DNA of 64,000 nucleotides from Hippea jasoniae (GTDB taxonomy: Bacteria > Campylobacterota_A > Desulfurellia > Desulfurellales > Hippeaceae): NCBI RefSeq assembly GCF_000744435.1, contig NZ_JQLX01000013.1, positions 62,001-126,000 of the forward strand. The letters run 5' to 3'. Positions 18,411 to 26,330 of the stretch are shown one piece after another. Numbering within the stretch: position 1 is the first letter of the stretch; every line of letters begins with the position of its first letter. Under the pieces are notes generated by a model. That model saw only the letters and a program-made list of their open reading frames with translations, was not told the origin of the DNA and did not search any database. The position numbers and the translations under genes were made by a program.

Positions 18411-18929
18411 CTATTTTTCTATTCCAACCCTCGCAATAACGCCTTTTTGATAATAATGCTTTATCTCTTTCATCTCTGTGACAAGGTCTGCCTTTTCAAT
18501 AACCTTGTCTGTTGCATATCTGCCTGTGATCACAAGCTCTGTGTTGGGTGGCTTTTTATCCATAAGTTTGAGCAGGTCATCCTCACTAAATAGATTAAAG
18601 AATACGGCAATATTTGCCTCATCGAGTATTACCACATCGTATATACCTTCATCAAAGGCTTTGAGGACAAATTCATAACCCTCTTTAGCTTTATCGATGT
18701 CTGCCTGTTGAGGCTTAGAATGAATAAACCCCTCTCTACCAAACTGTTTTATGGTGATATTATCAAAACGGGATAAAGCCTTATGCTCGCTGTAGGGTAG
18801 GCCTTTTACAAACTGAGCAAACAGCACCTTTAAACCTGCACCTGCTGCCCTTATTGCAAGACCGATGGCAGCTGTGGTTTTACCCTTGCCGTTTCCCGTA
18901 TAAACCTGAATGTAACCCTTTTCATTCAT
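18411..18929 (-). CDS. cobO: cob(I)yrinic acid a,c-diamide adenosyltransferase
   Basis: 172 residues, typical for the CobO/BtuR family. The ATP-binding loop is YTGNGKGKTTAAIG near residue 10, followed by FAQFVKG. The central VILDEANIAV and the NTELVITGRYA segment complete the fold. The enzyme transfers the adenosyl group of ATP to cobalt of corrinoids, making adenosylcobalamin. No other B12 gene is in the window, so it may serve salvage or a pathway encoded elsewhere. It overlaps the TorD-like gene by 8 bases. Confidence 0.92.
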   Translation of the reverse strand: MNEKGYIQVYTGNGKGKTTAAIGLAIRAAGAGLKVLFAQFVKGLPYSEHKALSRFDNITIKQFGREGFIHSKPQQADIDKAKEGYEFVLKAFDEGIYDVVILDEANIAVFFNLFSEDDLLKLMDKKPPNTELVITGRYATDKVIEKADLVTEMKEIKHYYQKGVIARVGIEK

Positions 18930-19524
18930 TGAGCACCTCTAAATTTTTCTTCTCTTTAACTAAAAATGTTTCTCCGATTTTTGATAAAGCCCTATAAAAC
19001 AGAGGGGTTTGTTCATATTTTATTACATCATCAAAAAAATTAAAAATCCAGCTAAAGAGGTGATCAACGAAGAATTCTTTTATGATTGGTTTACATCCTT
19101 CACTATTTTCTATTAGAAAGGCTGCAAACTCAAGCTCAAATATCAAATAATCGGGAAACTCCCTTTCGTCAAATATCTCAAGACCGCAGGATTGATACAG
19201 CTCATTAACCCTATCTGCAGTTGCACCAGAAATAATGCCTTCTTTGTAAAACGACTCATAAGGATGCAGAGGTGTTTTGGGATAGTTTGATATAAACAGG
19301 CTTGTGTAAATGCCCTGCCACTCTTCAAACTTGAGCGATTTTAGCTCTTTCAAACCCTTTTTTAGATCTCTTATGCCGCTGATTTTATAGCCGTTTTTAT
19401 TTAAGTTGCTGTAGGATGGATTTACAAGCTCTATGGCTTTTTCGATGATTTCTGAGTAGTTATCTTCAGGATAGGTAAATCCTATACTTAAAAATCTATA
19501 CAAAGATGCCCTGTCTTTTTCCAT
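18922..19524 (-). CDS. TorD/DmsD-family molybdoenzyme chaperone
   Basis: 200 residues, all helical in appearance. The family marks are WQGIYTSLFIS followed by PLHPYESFYKEG near residue 95 and FPDYLIFELEFAAFLI near residue 128. TorD-like proteins bind signal peptides and immature catalytic subunits of molybdopterin oxidoreductases before export. No such oxidoreductase lies in this window, so the client must be elsewhere. AAGGAG precedes the ATG. Family call is good; the particular client is unknown. Confidence 0.82.
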   Translation of the reverse strand: MEKDRASLYRFLSIGFTYPEDNYSEIIEKAIELVNPSYSNLNKNGYKISGIRDLKKGLKELKSLKFEEWQGIYTSLFISNYPKTPLHPYESFYKEGIISGATADRVNELYQSCGLEIFDEREFPDYLIFELEFAAFLIENSEGCKPIIKEFFVDHLFSWIFNFFDDVIKYEQTPLFYRALSKIGETFLVKEKKNLEVLNE

Positions 19525-19535
19525 TGTTTTCTCCT

Positions 19536-20423
19536 TTACATTAGGCAGAATTCATATATGGCCATTCTGGCAAAAACGCCGTTTTCTACTTGCCTTGTGA
19601 TTAAGATTTTATCGTTTTCTTCATCAAATAAAGATGAGCTTAGCTCAACATTTCTATTAACAGGTCCGGGATGCATAATATAGCAGTCTGGCATATTCTT
19701 TTTGTTTATTCCAAAAAACCTTGCATACTCCTTCAAAGATGGTATGTTTTGGCCACTTTCCCTCTCAAGCTGAATCCTCAAAAGCATGACAAAGTCTTTG
19801 TTTTTTAGAGCTTCGTTGAGATTTGAGCAGATATGCATATGCGAAAGCCATTTTTTTTCAGGTAGCATCGTTTTGGGACCAAAAAATGATAGCTCCCAGT
19901 TGAACTTCTCTGCAAGCCACATATGGCTTTTTGCAACCCTGCTGTTTATTATATCGCCAATAATGCAAACCTTTAAGTTGTCAAGCCTGCCGGTTATTTC
20001 AAACATCGTCATAGCATCCAGAATTGCCTGAGATGGATGCTCATTTGTTCCATCACCTGCGTTGATAATGGGAATCTGTGTAAATTGACTTAAAAAATAA
20101 GGATAACCTGAGTGGTAATGCCTGATTACAAAGGCATCAGGTTTTATAGCCGATAGGTTTATAATCGTGTCGTAGTCGGTTTCACCTTTTTTTATACTTG
20201 ATTGGTTGTGGTCTATGTTTATAACCTTTGCCCCCATTCGTTTGGCTGCCATCTCAAAGGATGTTCTTGTGCGCGTGCTGTTTTCAAAAAAGATCGTAAT
20301 GATTGCCTTATCTTTTAAAATGTTGTTATAACTTGATCTGCCTGTTTTAAATGCTATCGCCCTCTTTACTATTAATTCTATCTCATTTTTTGAAAATTCC
20401 TTTATGCTTAAGAAATGGCGCAT
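19536..20423 (-). CDS. pyrB: aspartate carbamoyltransferase, catalytic chain
   Basis: 295 residues. Signatures are ENSTRTRTSFE near residue 49 (carbamoyl phosphate loop), a histidine in HPSQAILDA near residue 129, and HPGPVNRNVE near residue 248. It condenses carbamoyl phosphate with aspartate in pyrimidine synthesis. The GAGGTG ribosome site 5 bases before the ATG supports the start. The later pathway gene pyrC is separate, at 33177 on the other strand. No pyrI-like regulatory chain is adjacent. Confidence 0.95.
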   Translation of the reverse strand: MRHFLSIKEFSKNEIELIVKRAIAFKTGRSSYNNILKDKAIITIFFENSTRTRTSFEMAAKRMGAKVINIDHNQSSIKKGETDYDTIINLSAIKPDAFVIRHYHSGYPYFLSQFTQIPIINAGDGTNEHPSQAILDAMTMFEITGRLDNLKVCIIGDIINSRVAKSHMWLAEKFNWELSFFGPKTMLPEKKWLSHMHICSNLNEALKNKDFVMLLRIQLERESGQNIPSLKEYARFFGINKKNMPDCYIMHPGPVNRNVELSSSLFDEENDKILITRQVENGVFARMAIYEFCLM

Positions 20424-20432
20424 ACAATCACC

Positions 20433-21281
20433 TCATTTTTCTATATCTCTATGCAAAACCTTACAATCGTATCCTTTAGCGTTAAACCACTCTTTAAAGT
20501 ATTCCACAATGGCAACAGATCTGTGTTTGCCCCCTGTGCAACCAAATGACACCGTTAAATAACTCTTGCCCTCCTTTTTATACAAAGGCAAAAGTGTATT
20601 AAAAAAGTCCTCTACAAGTTTCAAAAAGGGTTTTGTCTGATTTTGAGCCAAAACAAATTCATATGTCTTTTTATTCAGACCCGTTGTGTTTTTATATTCG
20701 TCTATGAAATAGGGGTTTGTGATAAATCTAACATCAAAGATTATATCGCTTTCTGTGGGGATGCCATATTTGTATCCAAACGATAATAGCTGGATCATGA
20801 TTTTTTTCTGTGATTTGATAAAACGCGAAAATATAAACTCCCTTAGAGATGTTGGTGATAGGGTTGATGTATCTATGACTGTATCTGCCCGTTTTTTTAT
20901 TTCTGCTAATATTTTTTCCTCTTCCTCTATTGCATCCTTTAATGATAATCCTTTTAAAAGGCTTAAAGGGTGGTTTCTGCGTGTCTGCTCAAAACGCTTT
21001 AGAAGGGAGTTTAGGTTTGCCTCTAAGTATAAAAGCTTAATCTGGCAGTTTTGCTTGAGTCTGTCTATTACAGAGATGCTGCCAGTGATGTTTGGGTCTC
21101 TAGCATCGCAAACAATTGCCAATTTGTTTATTGTGGTATTTGAAAGCTCAAAAACATCAACGATTTTTTCAATAACGCTTAAAGGCAGGTTATCTATGCA
21201 AAAATAGCCACTATCTTCAAAGGCACCAAGTGCTGTGGTTTTTCCACTTCCCGATAAGCCACTTATTAAAATTATCTCCAC
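20433..21281 (-). CDS. rapZ: RapZ-family nucleotide-binding protein
   Basis: 282 residues from a GTG just after the ptsN stop. The Walker A loop is GLSGSGKTTAL at residue 8, and the C-terminal domain has the conserved GCTGGKHRSVA near residue 249. In enterobacteria RapZ senses glucosamine-6-phosphate and steers small-RNA decay by RNase E; in other bacteria the family (YvcJ) is less defined. The order hpf-ptsN-rapZ is the same as downstream of rpoN in many proteobacteria, but rpoN is absent here. Confidence 0.92.
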   Translation of the reverse strand: MEIILISGLSGSGKTTALGAFEDSGYFCIDNLPLSVIEKIVDVFELSNTTINKLAIVCDARDPNITGSISVIDRLKQNCQIKLLYLEANLNSLLKRFEQTRRNHPLSLLKGLSLKDAIEEEEKILAEIKKRADTVIDTSTLSPTSLREFIFSRFIKSQKKIMIQLLSFGYKYGIPTESDIIFDVRFITNPYFIDEYKNTTGLNKKTYEFVLAQNQTKPFLKLVEDFFNTLLPLYKKEGKSYLTVSFGCTGGKHRSVAIVEYFKEWFNAKGYDCKVLHRDIEK

Positions 21282-21282
21282 T

Positions 21283-21750
21283 TTAAGCCTTTAGCTGATT
21301 TTCCTTTTCTATAATAATATCCATTACCTCTTCTTTGTCTTTTGCCTGAATGATTCTTTCTTTCAATTTAGCATCTTTAAATATCTTTGCTGCTTTTGCT
21401 ACAGCTTTAAGCAGAATTGATGGTTTTATAGCCGGTGCCAAAATTACAAAAAAAATCTGAGAGGGCATCCCATCCAATGATCCAAAATCTATCGGTTGTT
21501 TTGTTGTAAAGATGCCCCCGATTAAACTATCGATTGAATCCATTTTTGCATGTGGCATGGCAAAATAATCGCCTATGGCGGTTGACCCAAACCTCTCCCT
21601 TGCCCTCAAAAGTGCAAAAATCTCATCCTCATTTAGGCCGTTTTCTTTTGATAGGACATGAGCCATTTTTTTTAAGCACTCTTCTTTATCGCTGCAGTCT
21701 ATATTCAGCTCAACGGTTTTTATAAAATTTGAAATTCTGTAATCTTTCAT
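21283..21750 (-). CDS. ptsN: PTS IIA-like nitrogen-regulatory protein PtsN
   Basis: 155 residues of the PTS EIIA-Fru/Ntr fold. The phosphorylated histidine is in YFAMPHAKMDSI near residue 67, with GFV-like loop equivalents following. PtsN acts as a regulator, not a sugar transporter subunit, receiving phosphate from EI-Ntr and NPr. Its ATG overlaps the stop of the hpf gene as ATGA, so translation is probably coupled. No transport component is near. Confidence 0.88.
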   Translation of the reverse strand: MKDYRISNFIKTVELNIDCSDKEECLKKMAHVLSKENGLNEDEIFALLRARERFGSTAIGDYFAMPHAKMDSIDSLIGGIFTTKQPIDFGSLDGMPSQIFFVILAPAIKPSILLKAVAKAAKIFKDAKLKERIIQAKDKEEVMDIIIEKENQLKA

Positions 21751-22259
21751 CGTGTTACAATATAGCCGTAGTCGCCATTTTTCTTTTTATAGATGACGCA
21801 CACCTTGCCATTTTCTGAGTTGTTGAAAACAACAAAGTGTTTATCTTCTTCGTTTAACTTCAATATCGCCTCCTCAGGCGTCATCGGTTTGGGTATAAAT
21901 TCTTCTTCCACTATCACAGGTTCTCTTTCTGTTGGTTGAGATACATATTCGCTCTGAGAGCTCTGTCTTCTTTTTGATTTGTAGAGTTTATCTTTCATTT
22001 TTTCTATCTGCTTTTCAAGCACCTCATAAACCAGATCCACAGATGAATACATATCCTTGCTGGATTCTGTGGCTTTCATGATTTCCCCATCTATGTTGAG
22101 CTTTACATCGGCTATATGTCTGTATCTTTCAACACTCAAAACAACCTCGGCACTAACAGGTGAATCCAATTTTCTTTCAAGCCTGCCGATTTTCTTTTCC
22201 ACATAGTTTTTGATCGAATCGGTTAGCTGCGTGTTTTTCGCTGTAATAGTGATTTTCAT
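21747..22259 (-). CDS. hpf: ribosome hibernation promoting factor, long form
   Basis: 170 residues. The N-terminal domain (about 1-100) has the YfiA/HPF beta-alpha pattern, with YVEKKIGRLERKL and SSKDMYSSVDLVYEVLEKQI. A variable linker leads to a C-terminal dimerisation domain, PMTPEEAILKLNEEDKHFVVFNN. The long form by itself joins two 70S ribosomes into inactive 100S particles during starvation. AGGAGG precedes the ATG. Confidence 0.93.
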   Translation of the reverse strand: MKITITAKNTQLTDSIKNYVEKKIGRLERKLDSPVSAEVVLSVERYRHIADVKLNIDGEIMKATESSKDMYSSVDLVYEVLEKQIEKMKDKLYKSKRRQSSQSEYVSQPTEREPVIVEEEFIPKPMTPEEAILKLNEEDKHFVVFNNSENGKVCVIYKKKNGDYGYIVTR

Positions 22260-22271
22260 AAAACCTCCTTT

Positions 22272-22619
22272 TTAATGGTTATGGTGGTCGCAAACCTCTT
22301 TGTAGCTGACATCTAACTTATTTGCAATAAAATCCTCTACAATTGAGCGCGCATCTTTTGGCACCACATTTGTAATAACCCTTATACCCTTTGACTCAAA
22401 TATCTCAACGGCTTTTGGGCCAATACCTGCAACAATAATAACATCAGCGTTTTTTGATGCTATCCAGTTTGGAAAACTGCCTTCAAAATGCTCAGGCGCC
22501 GGTTCTATCTCAACAGTCGTGATTTTTCCATCCTCTATCTCAAAAAATGCAAATTTAGAGGCATGGCCAAAGTGCTCAGATAGATTATCATTCTCAAGTG
22601 GCATGGCTACCCTTATCAT
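22272..22619 (-). CDS. NifX/NifB-like iron-molybdenum cofactor-binding domain protein
   Basis: 115 residues covering the single domain seen in NifX, NafY and the NifB C-terminus: MIRVAMPLEND, LSEHFGHASKFAFFEI, then ADVIIVAGIGPKAVEIFESKGI. A short histidine-containing tail, CDHHNH, may bind metal. Stand-alone versions are common in anaerobes without nitrogenase, and their role is unknown. No nif genes are near. AAGGAGG precedes the ATG. Confidence 0.85.
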   Translation of the reverse strand: MIRVAMPLENDNLSEHFGHASKFAFFEIEDGKITTVEIEPAPEHFEGSFPNWIASKNADVIIVAGIGPKAVEIFESKGIRVITNVVPKDARSIVEDFIANKLDVSYKEVCDHHNH

Positions 22620-22634
22620 TAAACAAAACCTCCT

Positions 22635-22979
22635 TTAAAAAAACCTTTTTCTCCAGTTTTCGTAGTAGTTGTTTTTATCTTTTTCCATTTTGTATTCCTC
22701 TTCAAATCGTTCAAGATCTTCCAAAGAAAGCGTATAGAATTTTACACTATCTATGTCGAGATCTTTCTTTGTTAAAATTGCATAGGCTGTATTGATATCT
22801 TTAAACAGATCGGATGTTTTAGGGTTTATATCTGGATGGTACTGCTTGGCTAATTTTAAGTAGTTATGCCTTATAATCCATACTGGGTCTGTTTCTTCAA
22901 CGCCTAAGATTTTTCGGGCTGCTATTTCGTATAGTTTTATTTTTTTAAAACGCTGTTGAAACGAAAAATCGTATATCAC
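22635..22979 (-). CDS. small J-domain protein
   Basis: 114 residues. The central YHPD tripeptide context (KLAKQYHPDINPKTSDLFKDINTAYAIL) is the J-domain loop and helix III that stimulate Hsp70 ATPase. No zinc or substrate domain is present, so it is a minimal co-chaperone. The GTG start overlaps the M24 peptidase stop as GTGA. The partner DnaK is not in the window. Confidence 0.85.
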   Translation of the reverse strand: MIYDFSFQQRFKKIKLYEIAARKILGVEETDPVWIIRHNYLKLAKQYHPDINPKTSDLFKDINTAYAILTKKDLDIDSVKFYTLSLEDLERFEEEYKMEKDKNNYYENWRKRFF

Positions 22980-24154
22980 AGCTCAATGATCTCCCTCGGG
23001 TATCTTGTTAATGATTCAACACTGTTTTTTCTAACAACATAGGTGTTCTCTACACCAACTGCACCTTTTCCGTAAAATGCAACCTTTGGTTCGAATGCAA
23101 ATGTCATACCCTCTTTTAGCTCAAAGTCAAGGCCCTTTGCTATAAATGGATATTCGTCAACCTCAAGCCCTATGCCGTGGCCTACAAACGGTACTTGATT
23201 GTCCCTTGCCCCCATAAAGTTTTCCTCATAACCTGCCTCTTTTGCCATTTTTATGCAGTGGTTGTATATAGATAGTGTTGATACACCCTCTTTTGCGTTT
23301 TCCTCAAGATAATTCATTACTTCCATACAAAAATCATAAGCTTTTTTATATTCATTATCAAGTTTTCCTACAACAAAAACCCGTGTTTCGTCTGTGTGAT
23401 ATCCTTCATAGTTTCCTAAAAAATCAACAATGATAGGGGTATTTTTTTCTATTTTGTAAAATGATGCCCCATCTGGAAAAGATGGATAGATACCGTATCC
23501 CGTTGTGGGTTTCAAAAATCCCGAAGGATATGCACTTCTAAAGCCTGAATGAACATGACCCATCAGCATTTCGCCGTTAAATCCTCTCATTCTGCAGCGA
23601 CCCTGATGCCCCCTTTTTCTTGCTCGATACTCAAGTGTGGCACTGATATAGATCTCTGTTAGTTCAGGCTTTATTATCTCTTTTGCATCTTCCATTGTGC
23701 AATCAAGAATCCTTGCAGATTCCCTCATCAACGAGATCTCATATTCACTCTTTATGGCTCTCTGGCTTCTTATTAGGTGTGAGATATCAACAATTTCTGC
23801 GTTATTGAATGTTTTTTTAATTCTAAAATACATATCTACTGGCAGAACATCCATCTCAATGCCAATTCTATTGGATCTGATACCAAAATCACTAAATAGA
23901 TTTGCTAATGCAGAGATGCCTTTAACAGCAACCAAATTTTTAAGCGGTGTTTCCTCTTTTGCCCTGTCAAAACCTTTTCTGATAGCAAAAAAGTGGGTGT
24001 TATCGTTTGAGATAACAAGCATACCCGAAGGCATTGTGCCTGAGTAGTAGTAAACATCGCTATTTTGCATAATGATGGCAGCATCAATACCGTTTTGAGC
24101 AAGTGTTTTTGAAAATACTTCCACCCTTTTTAAAATTTCTATGTTTCTATCCAT
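22976..24154 (-). CDS. M24-family Xaa-Pro aminopeptidase
   Basis: 392 residues. The N-terminal creatinase-like domain (about 1-130) is followed by the pita-bread catalytic domain. Metal ligands are visible in IIVDFLGNYEGYHTDETRVF near residue 242, with further ligands in VGHGIGLEVDEYP near residue 325 and FEPKVAF near residue 355. It would remove N-terminal residues before proline. GGGGGTGAG lies about 5 bases before the ATG. It is the first gene of the long minus-strand run. Confidence 0.9.
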   Translation of the reverse strand: MDRNIEILKRVEVFSKTLAQNGIDAAIIMQNSDVYYYSGTMPSGMLVISNDNTHFFAIRKGFDRAKEETPLKNLVAVKGISALANLFSDFGIRSNRIGIEMDVLPVDMYFRIKKTFNNAEIVDISHLIRSQRAIKSEYEISLMRESARILDCTMEDAKEIIKPELTEIYISATLEYRARKRGHQGRCRMRGFNGEMLMGHVHSGFRSAYPSGFLKPTTGYGIYPSFPDGASFYKIEKNTPIIVDFLGNYEGYHTDETRVFVVGKLDNEYKKAYDFCMEVMNYLEENAKEGVSTLSIYNHCIKMAKEAGYEENFMGARDNQVPFVGHGIGLEVDEYPFIAKGLDFELKEGMTFAFEPKVAFYGKGAVGVENTYVVRKNSVESLTRYPREIIEL

Positions 24155-24173
24155 AACTCACCCCCTTAAGCTA

Positions 24174-24179
24174 ATTATA
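24174..24179 (-). promoter_or_regulatory. -10 box of the M24 peptidase operon
   Basis: On the minus strand a perfect TATAAT, preceded directly by TG, lies about 19 bases before the ATG, leaving a short leader that contains the GGGGGTGAG ribosome site. No good -35 was found. The divergent radA promoter begins 36 bases away. Confidence 0.45.
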
Positions 24180-24214
24180 CAAAATTGGAATAGCTTTTAA
24201 AGTATTTGTTTTAT

Positions 24215-24243
24215 TTGACATAGCATACAAGATTATTTAGATT
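24215..24243 (+). promoter_or_regulatory. radA promoter, leaderless layout
   Basis: TTGACA at 24215-24220, a 17-base spacer and TAGATT at 24238-24243. The GTG start of radA begins at the seventh base after the -10, the usual transcription start position. No Shine-Dalgarno sequence is present. Confidence 0.6.
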
Positions 24244-24249
24244 TTGTCT

Positions 24250-25518
24250 GTGGCAAAAAAAAGTATTTATGTATGCACAAATTGCGGCTATACCACGCCC
24301 AAATGGTATGGAAAGTGTCCAAACTGCTCAAGCTGGGGAACGCTTGTAGAAAAGCAGGATTCAAAAAACACATTTGTTGATGCAAAAAAGCCTGTTGCAC
24401 TGGGTAGCGTTAATGTTAAAGAGAGTTTTATAGAGATAAAGGGTGAATTTGGGGATTTTTTTGGTTTTAAACTCTCAAAAGGCGGTGTTTATCTTGTCTC
24501 AGGCACACCCGGTGTGGGCAAATCCACTTTTCTTCTGCAACTCTCAAGGGATTTAAAAAAATCAAATCACAGGGTTGTCTATATAACAGCAGAGGAGAGC
24601 CTTTCTCAGATCGCTATCAGGGCAAAGAGGCTTGATGCTTTAGATGTAGAGGCTGTCAGTAGTGCCGATATAGATGAAATTGTGGAGATTTTAAAGTCAA
24701 ATAAGCCCGATGTGTGTATAATCGATTCTATTCATACAATTTTGAAGAAGGATTTAGATTATGCGGTTGGCGGGATTCAGCAGGTAAAGTATTGTCTTGA
24801 GATGCTTGTTGAGGTTGCAAAGAGTCTTGGCATCGTCCTTTTTGTTGTTGCTCATATAACAAAGTCTGGCTCAATAGCAGGTCCAAAAACGCTTGAGCAT
24901 ATGGTGGATGTTGTTTTTTTGATAGAGGGTGAGAAAAAAAGCAACTTCAGGGTTGTTAAGTATCTAAAGAACCGTTTTGGCTCAACCAAAGAGGCGTTGA
25001 TTTTGGCTATGAGGGAAAACGGGCTTGAAAAAATCAAAGACCCCACCTGGCAGTTTATATCTTCTACAACACATGAGGATGGTGTAGCCTACGGTATAAC
25101 AATAGAGGGAAACTACCCGATAGCCCTTGAGGTGCAGGCGTTGTGTGTGAACTCTCAGCTTGGCATACCAAGAAGGGTTGCTGTAGGGTTTGATATAAAC
25201 AGGTTGAATATGTTGCTTGCCGTTTTAGAAAAGAGGTTGTCTTTGCCTATTTACTCCTACGATGTTTATCTTAATATAGCAGGCGGCATAAAGGCATCAT
25301 CCACCCTGATTGATGCTGCTGTTGTTGCTGCAGTGATTTCATCAGTTAAGAAAAAACCTATTGAGGGTGATATTGTTTTTGCATCAGAGATAGATTTAAG
25401 CGGCAATCTGAGGTTGTTTGAAACAGATAGGTTAGTGCTTGAGCAGATTTCTAAAGAGTATAAGGTATTAACGGCAAAACAGGTAAAAAACATTGCCAGG
25501 CTTTACGAAATGATATGA
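24250..25518 (+). CDS. radA: DNA repair protein RadA (Sms)
   Basis: 422 residues. The GTG at 24250 gives the usual start VAKKSIYVCTNCG; a TTG two codons earlier is in frame but matches nothing conserved. An N-terminal C4 zinc finger (CTNC and CPNC) precedes the RecA-like core, with Walker A GTPGVGKST near residue 85 and the RadA-specific KNRFG near residue 240. The C-terminal part is Lon-like. RadA drives branch migration during recombination. The start codon seems to coincide with the transcription start. Confidence 0.95.
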   Translation: MAKKSIYVCTNCGYTTPKWYGKCPNCSSWGTLVEKQDSKNTFVDAKKPVALGSVNVKESFIEIKGEFGDFFGFKLSKGGVYLVSGTPGVGKSTFLLQLSRDLKKSNHRVVYITAEESLSQIAIRAKRLDALDVEAVSSADIDEIVEILKSNKPDVCIIDSIHTILKKDLDYAVGGIQQVKYCLEMLVEVAKSLGIVLFVVAHITKSGSIAGPKTLEHMVDVVFLIEGEKKSNFRVVKYLKNRFGSTKEALILAMRENGLEKIKDPTWQFISSTTHEDGVAYGITIEGNYPIALEVQALCVNSQLGIPRRVAVGFDINRLNMLLAVLEKRLSLPIYSYDVYLNIAGGIKASSTLIDAAVVAAVISSVKKKPIEGDIVFASEIDLSGNLRLFETDRLVLEQISKEYKVLTAKQVKNIARLYEMI

Positions 25519-25522
25519 GTTG

Positions 25523-25531
25523 TGGTAAAAT
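25523..25531 (+). promoter_or_regulatory. extended -10 promoter of kdsA, leaderless layout
   Basis: TGG followed by TAAAAT at 25526-25531 and then 7 bases to the kdsA ATG at 25539, the same geometry as upstream of dnaG. It lies in the 20-base gap after radA. No Shine-Dalgarno sequence and no good -35. Confidence 0.45.
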
Positions 25532-25538
25532 TTAAAAT

Positions 25539-26330
25539 ATGAGTAAGCATTTTTTTATTGCCGGACCTTGTGCTATAGAATCGGAAAAAATTACCTTACA
25601 AACAGCAGAAAAACTTGCCAGAATAACAGAAAAATACAAAATTGAATTGATATTTAAATCTTCCTTTGATAAGGCAAACAGAACAAGGCTCTCTTCTTTT
25701 AGAGGTGTGGGTCTGGATGAGGGTTTGAGGATTCTTCAAAAGGTAAAAGAGTTATTTGGTTTTAGTTTGACAACGGATATCCATCTGCCAGAGCAGGCAA
25801 AACCTGTTTCAGATGTTGTTGACATTATTCAGATCCCAGCCTTTTTGTGCAGGCAAACAGATTTACTTGTTGCAGCAGCAAAAACTTCAAAGACTGTTAA
25901 TATAAAAAAGGGGCAGTTTATGGCTCCCTGGGATATGCAGTATGCTGCAGAAAAGGTTATTTTATCGGGTAATGATGATGTATGGATAACCGAAAGGGGC
26001 GTTAGTTTTGGCTATAACAACCTTGTTGTTGATTTTAGATCTTTGAGAATTATGAAACCTTTTGCTAAAAAGATAGTCTACGATGTTACTCACTCTATGC
26101 AGATTCCCTCACGAGGTGGTAAAAGTGGTGGAACAAAGGAGTTTGCTGGATGGCTTGCATTTGCTGCAGCTGCAGTGGGCGTGGATGGGTTGTTTTTTGA
26201 GGTTCACCCAAATCCTCAAGAAGCACTTTCTGATGCCTCTGTTATGCTTTCTTTAGATGAATTTGAAAAAGTCATAGAGCCTATTTTGGCACATTGGGAT
26301 ATAACCGACAGTTATGAAAATAATCCATAG
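25539..26330 (+). CDS. kdsA: 3-deoxy-8-phosphooctulonate (Kdo-8-P) synthase
   Basis: 263 residues. Signatures are FIAGPCAIES at residue 5, FKSSFDKANR near residue 39, PAFLCRQTDLL near residue 93, and GGTKEFAG and EVHPNPQEALSD near the C-terminus. It condenses phosphoenolpyruvate with arabinose-5-phosphate to give Kdo-8-phosphate for lipopolysaccharide. The arabinose-5-phosphate isomerase and Kdo-8-P phosphatase genes lie about 12 kb further on (37398 and 38369). It overlaps the LPS permease gene by 17 bases. Confidence 0.95.
   Translation: MSKHFFIAGPCAIESEKITLQTAEKLARITEKYKIELIFKSSFDKANRTRLSSFRGVGLDEGLRILQKVKELFGFSLTTDIHLPEQAKPVSDVVDIIQIPAFLCRQTDLLVAAAKTSKTVNIKKGQFMAPWDMQYAAEKVILSGNDDVWITERGVSFGYNNLVVDFRSLRIMKPFAKKIVYDVTHSMQIPSRGGKSGGTKEFAGWLAFAAAAVGVDGLFFEVHPNPQEALSDASVMLSLDEFEKVIEPILAHWDITDSYENNP

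Noticed and set aside
20719-21207. 162-codon open frame on the plus strand
   Set aside because: Antisense to rapZ, with low-complexity composition and no ribosome site.
18922-22619. Nitrogen fixation or molybdoenzyme cluster suggested by NifX-like and TorD-like genes
   Set aside because: No nif structural gene, no molybdopterin enzyme and no cofactor gene lies nearby; both are stand-alone family members.
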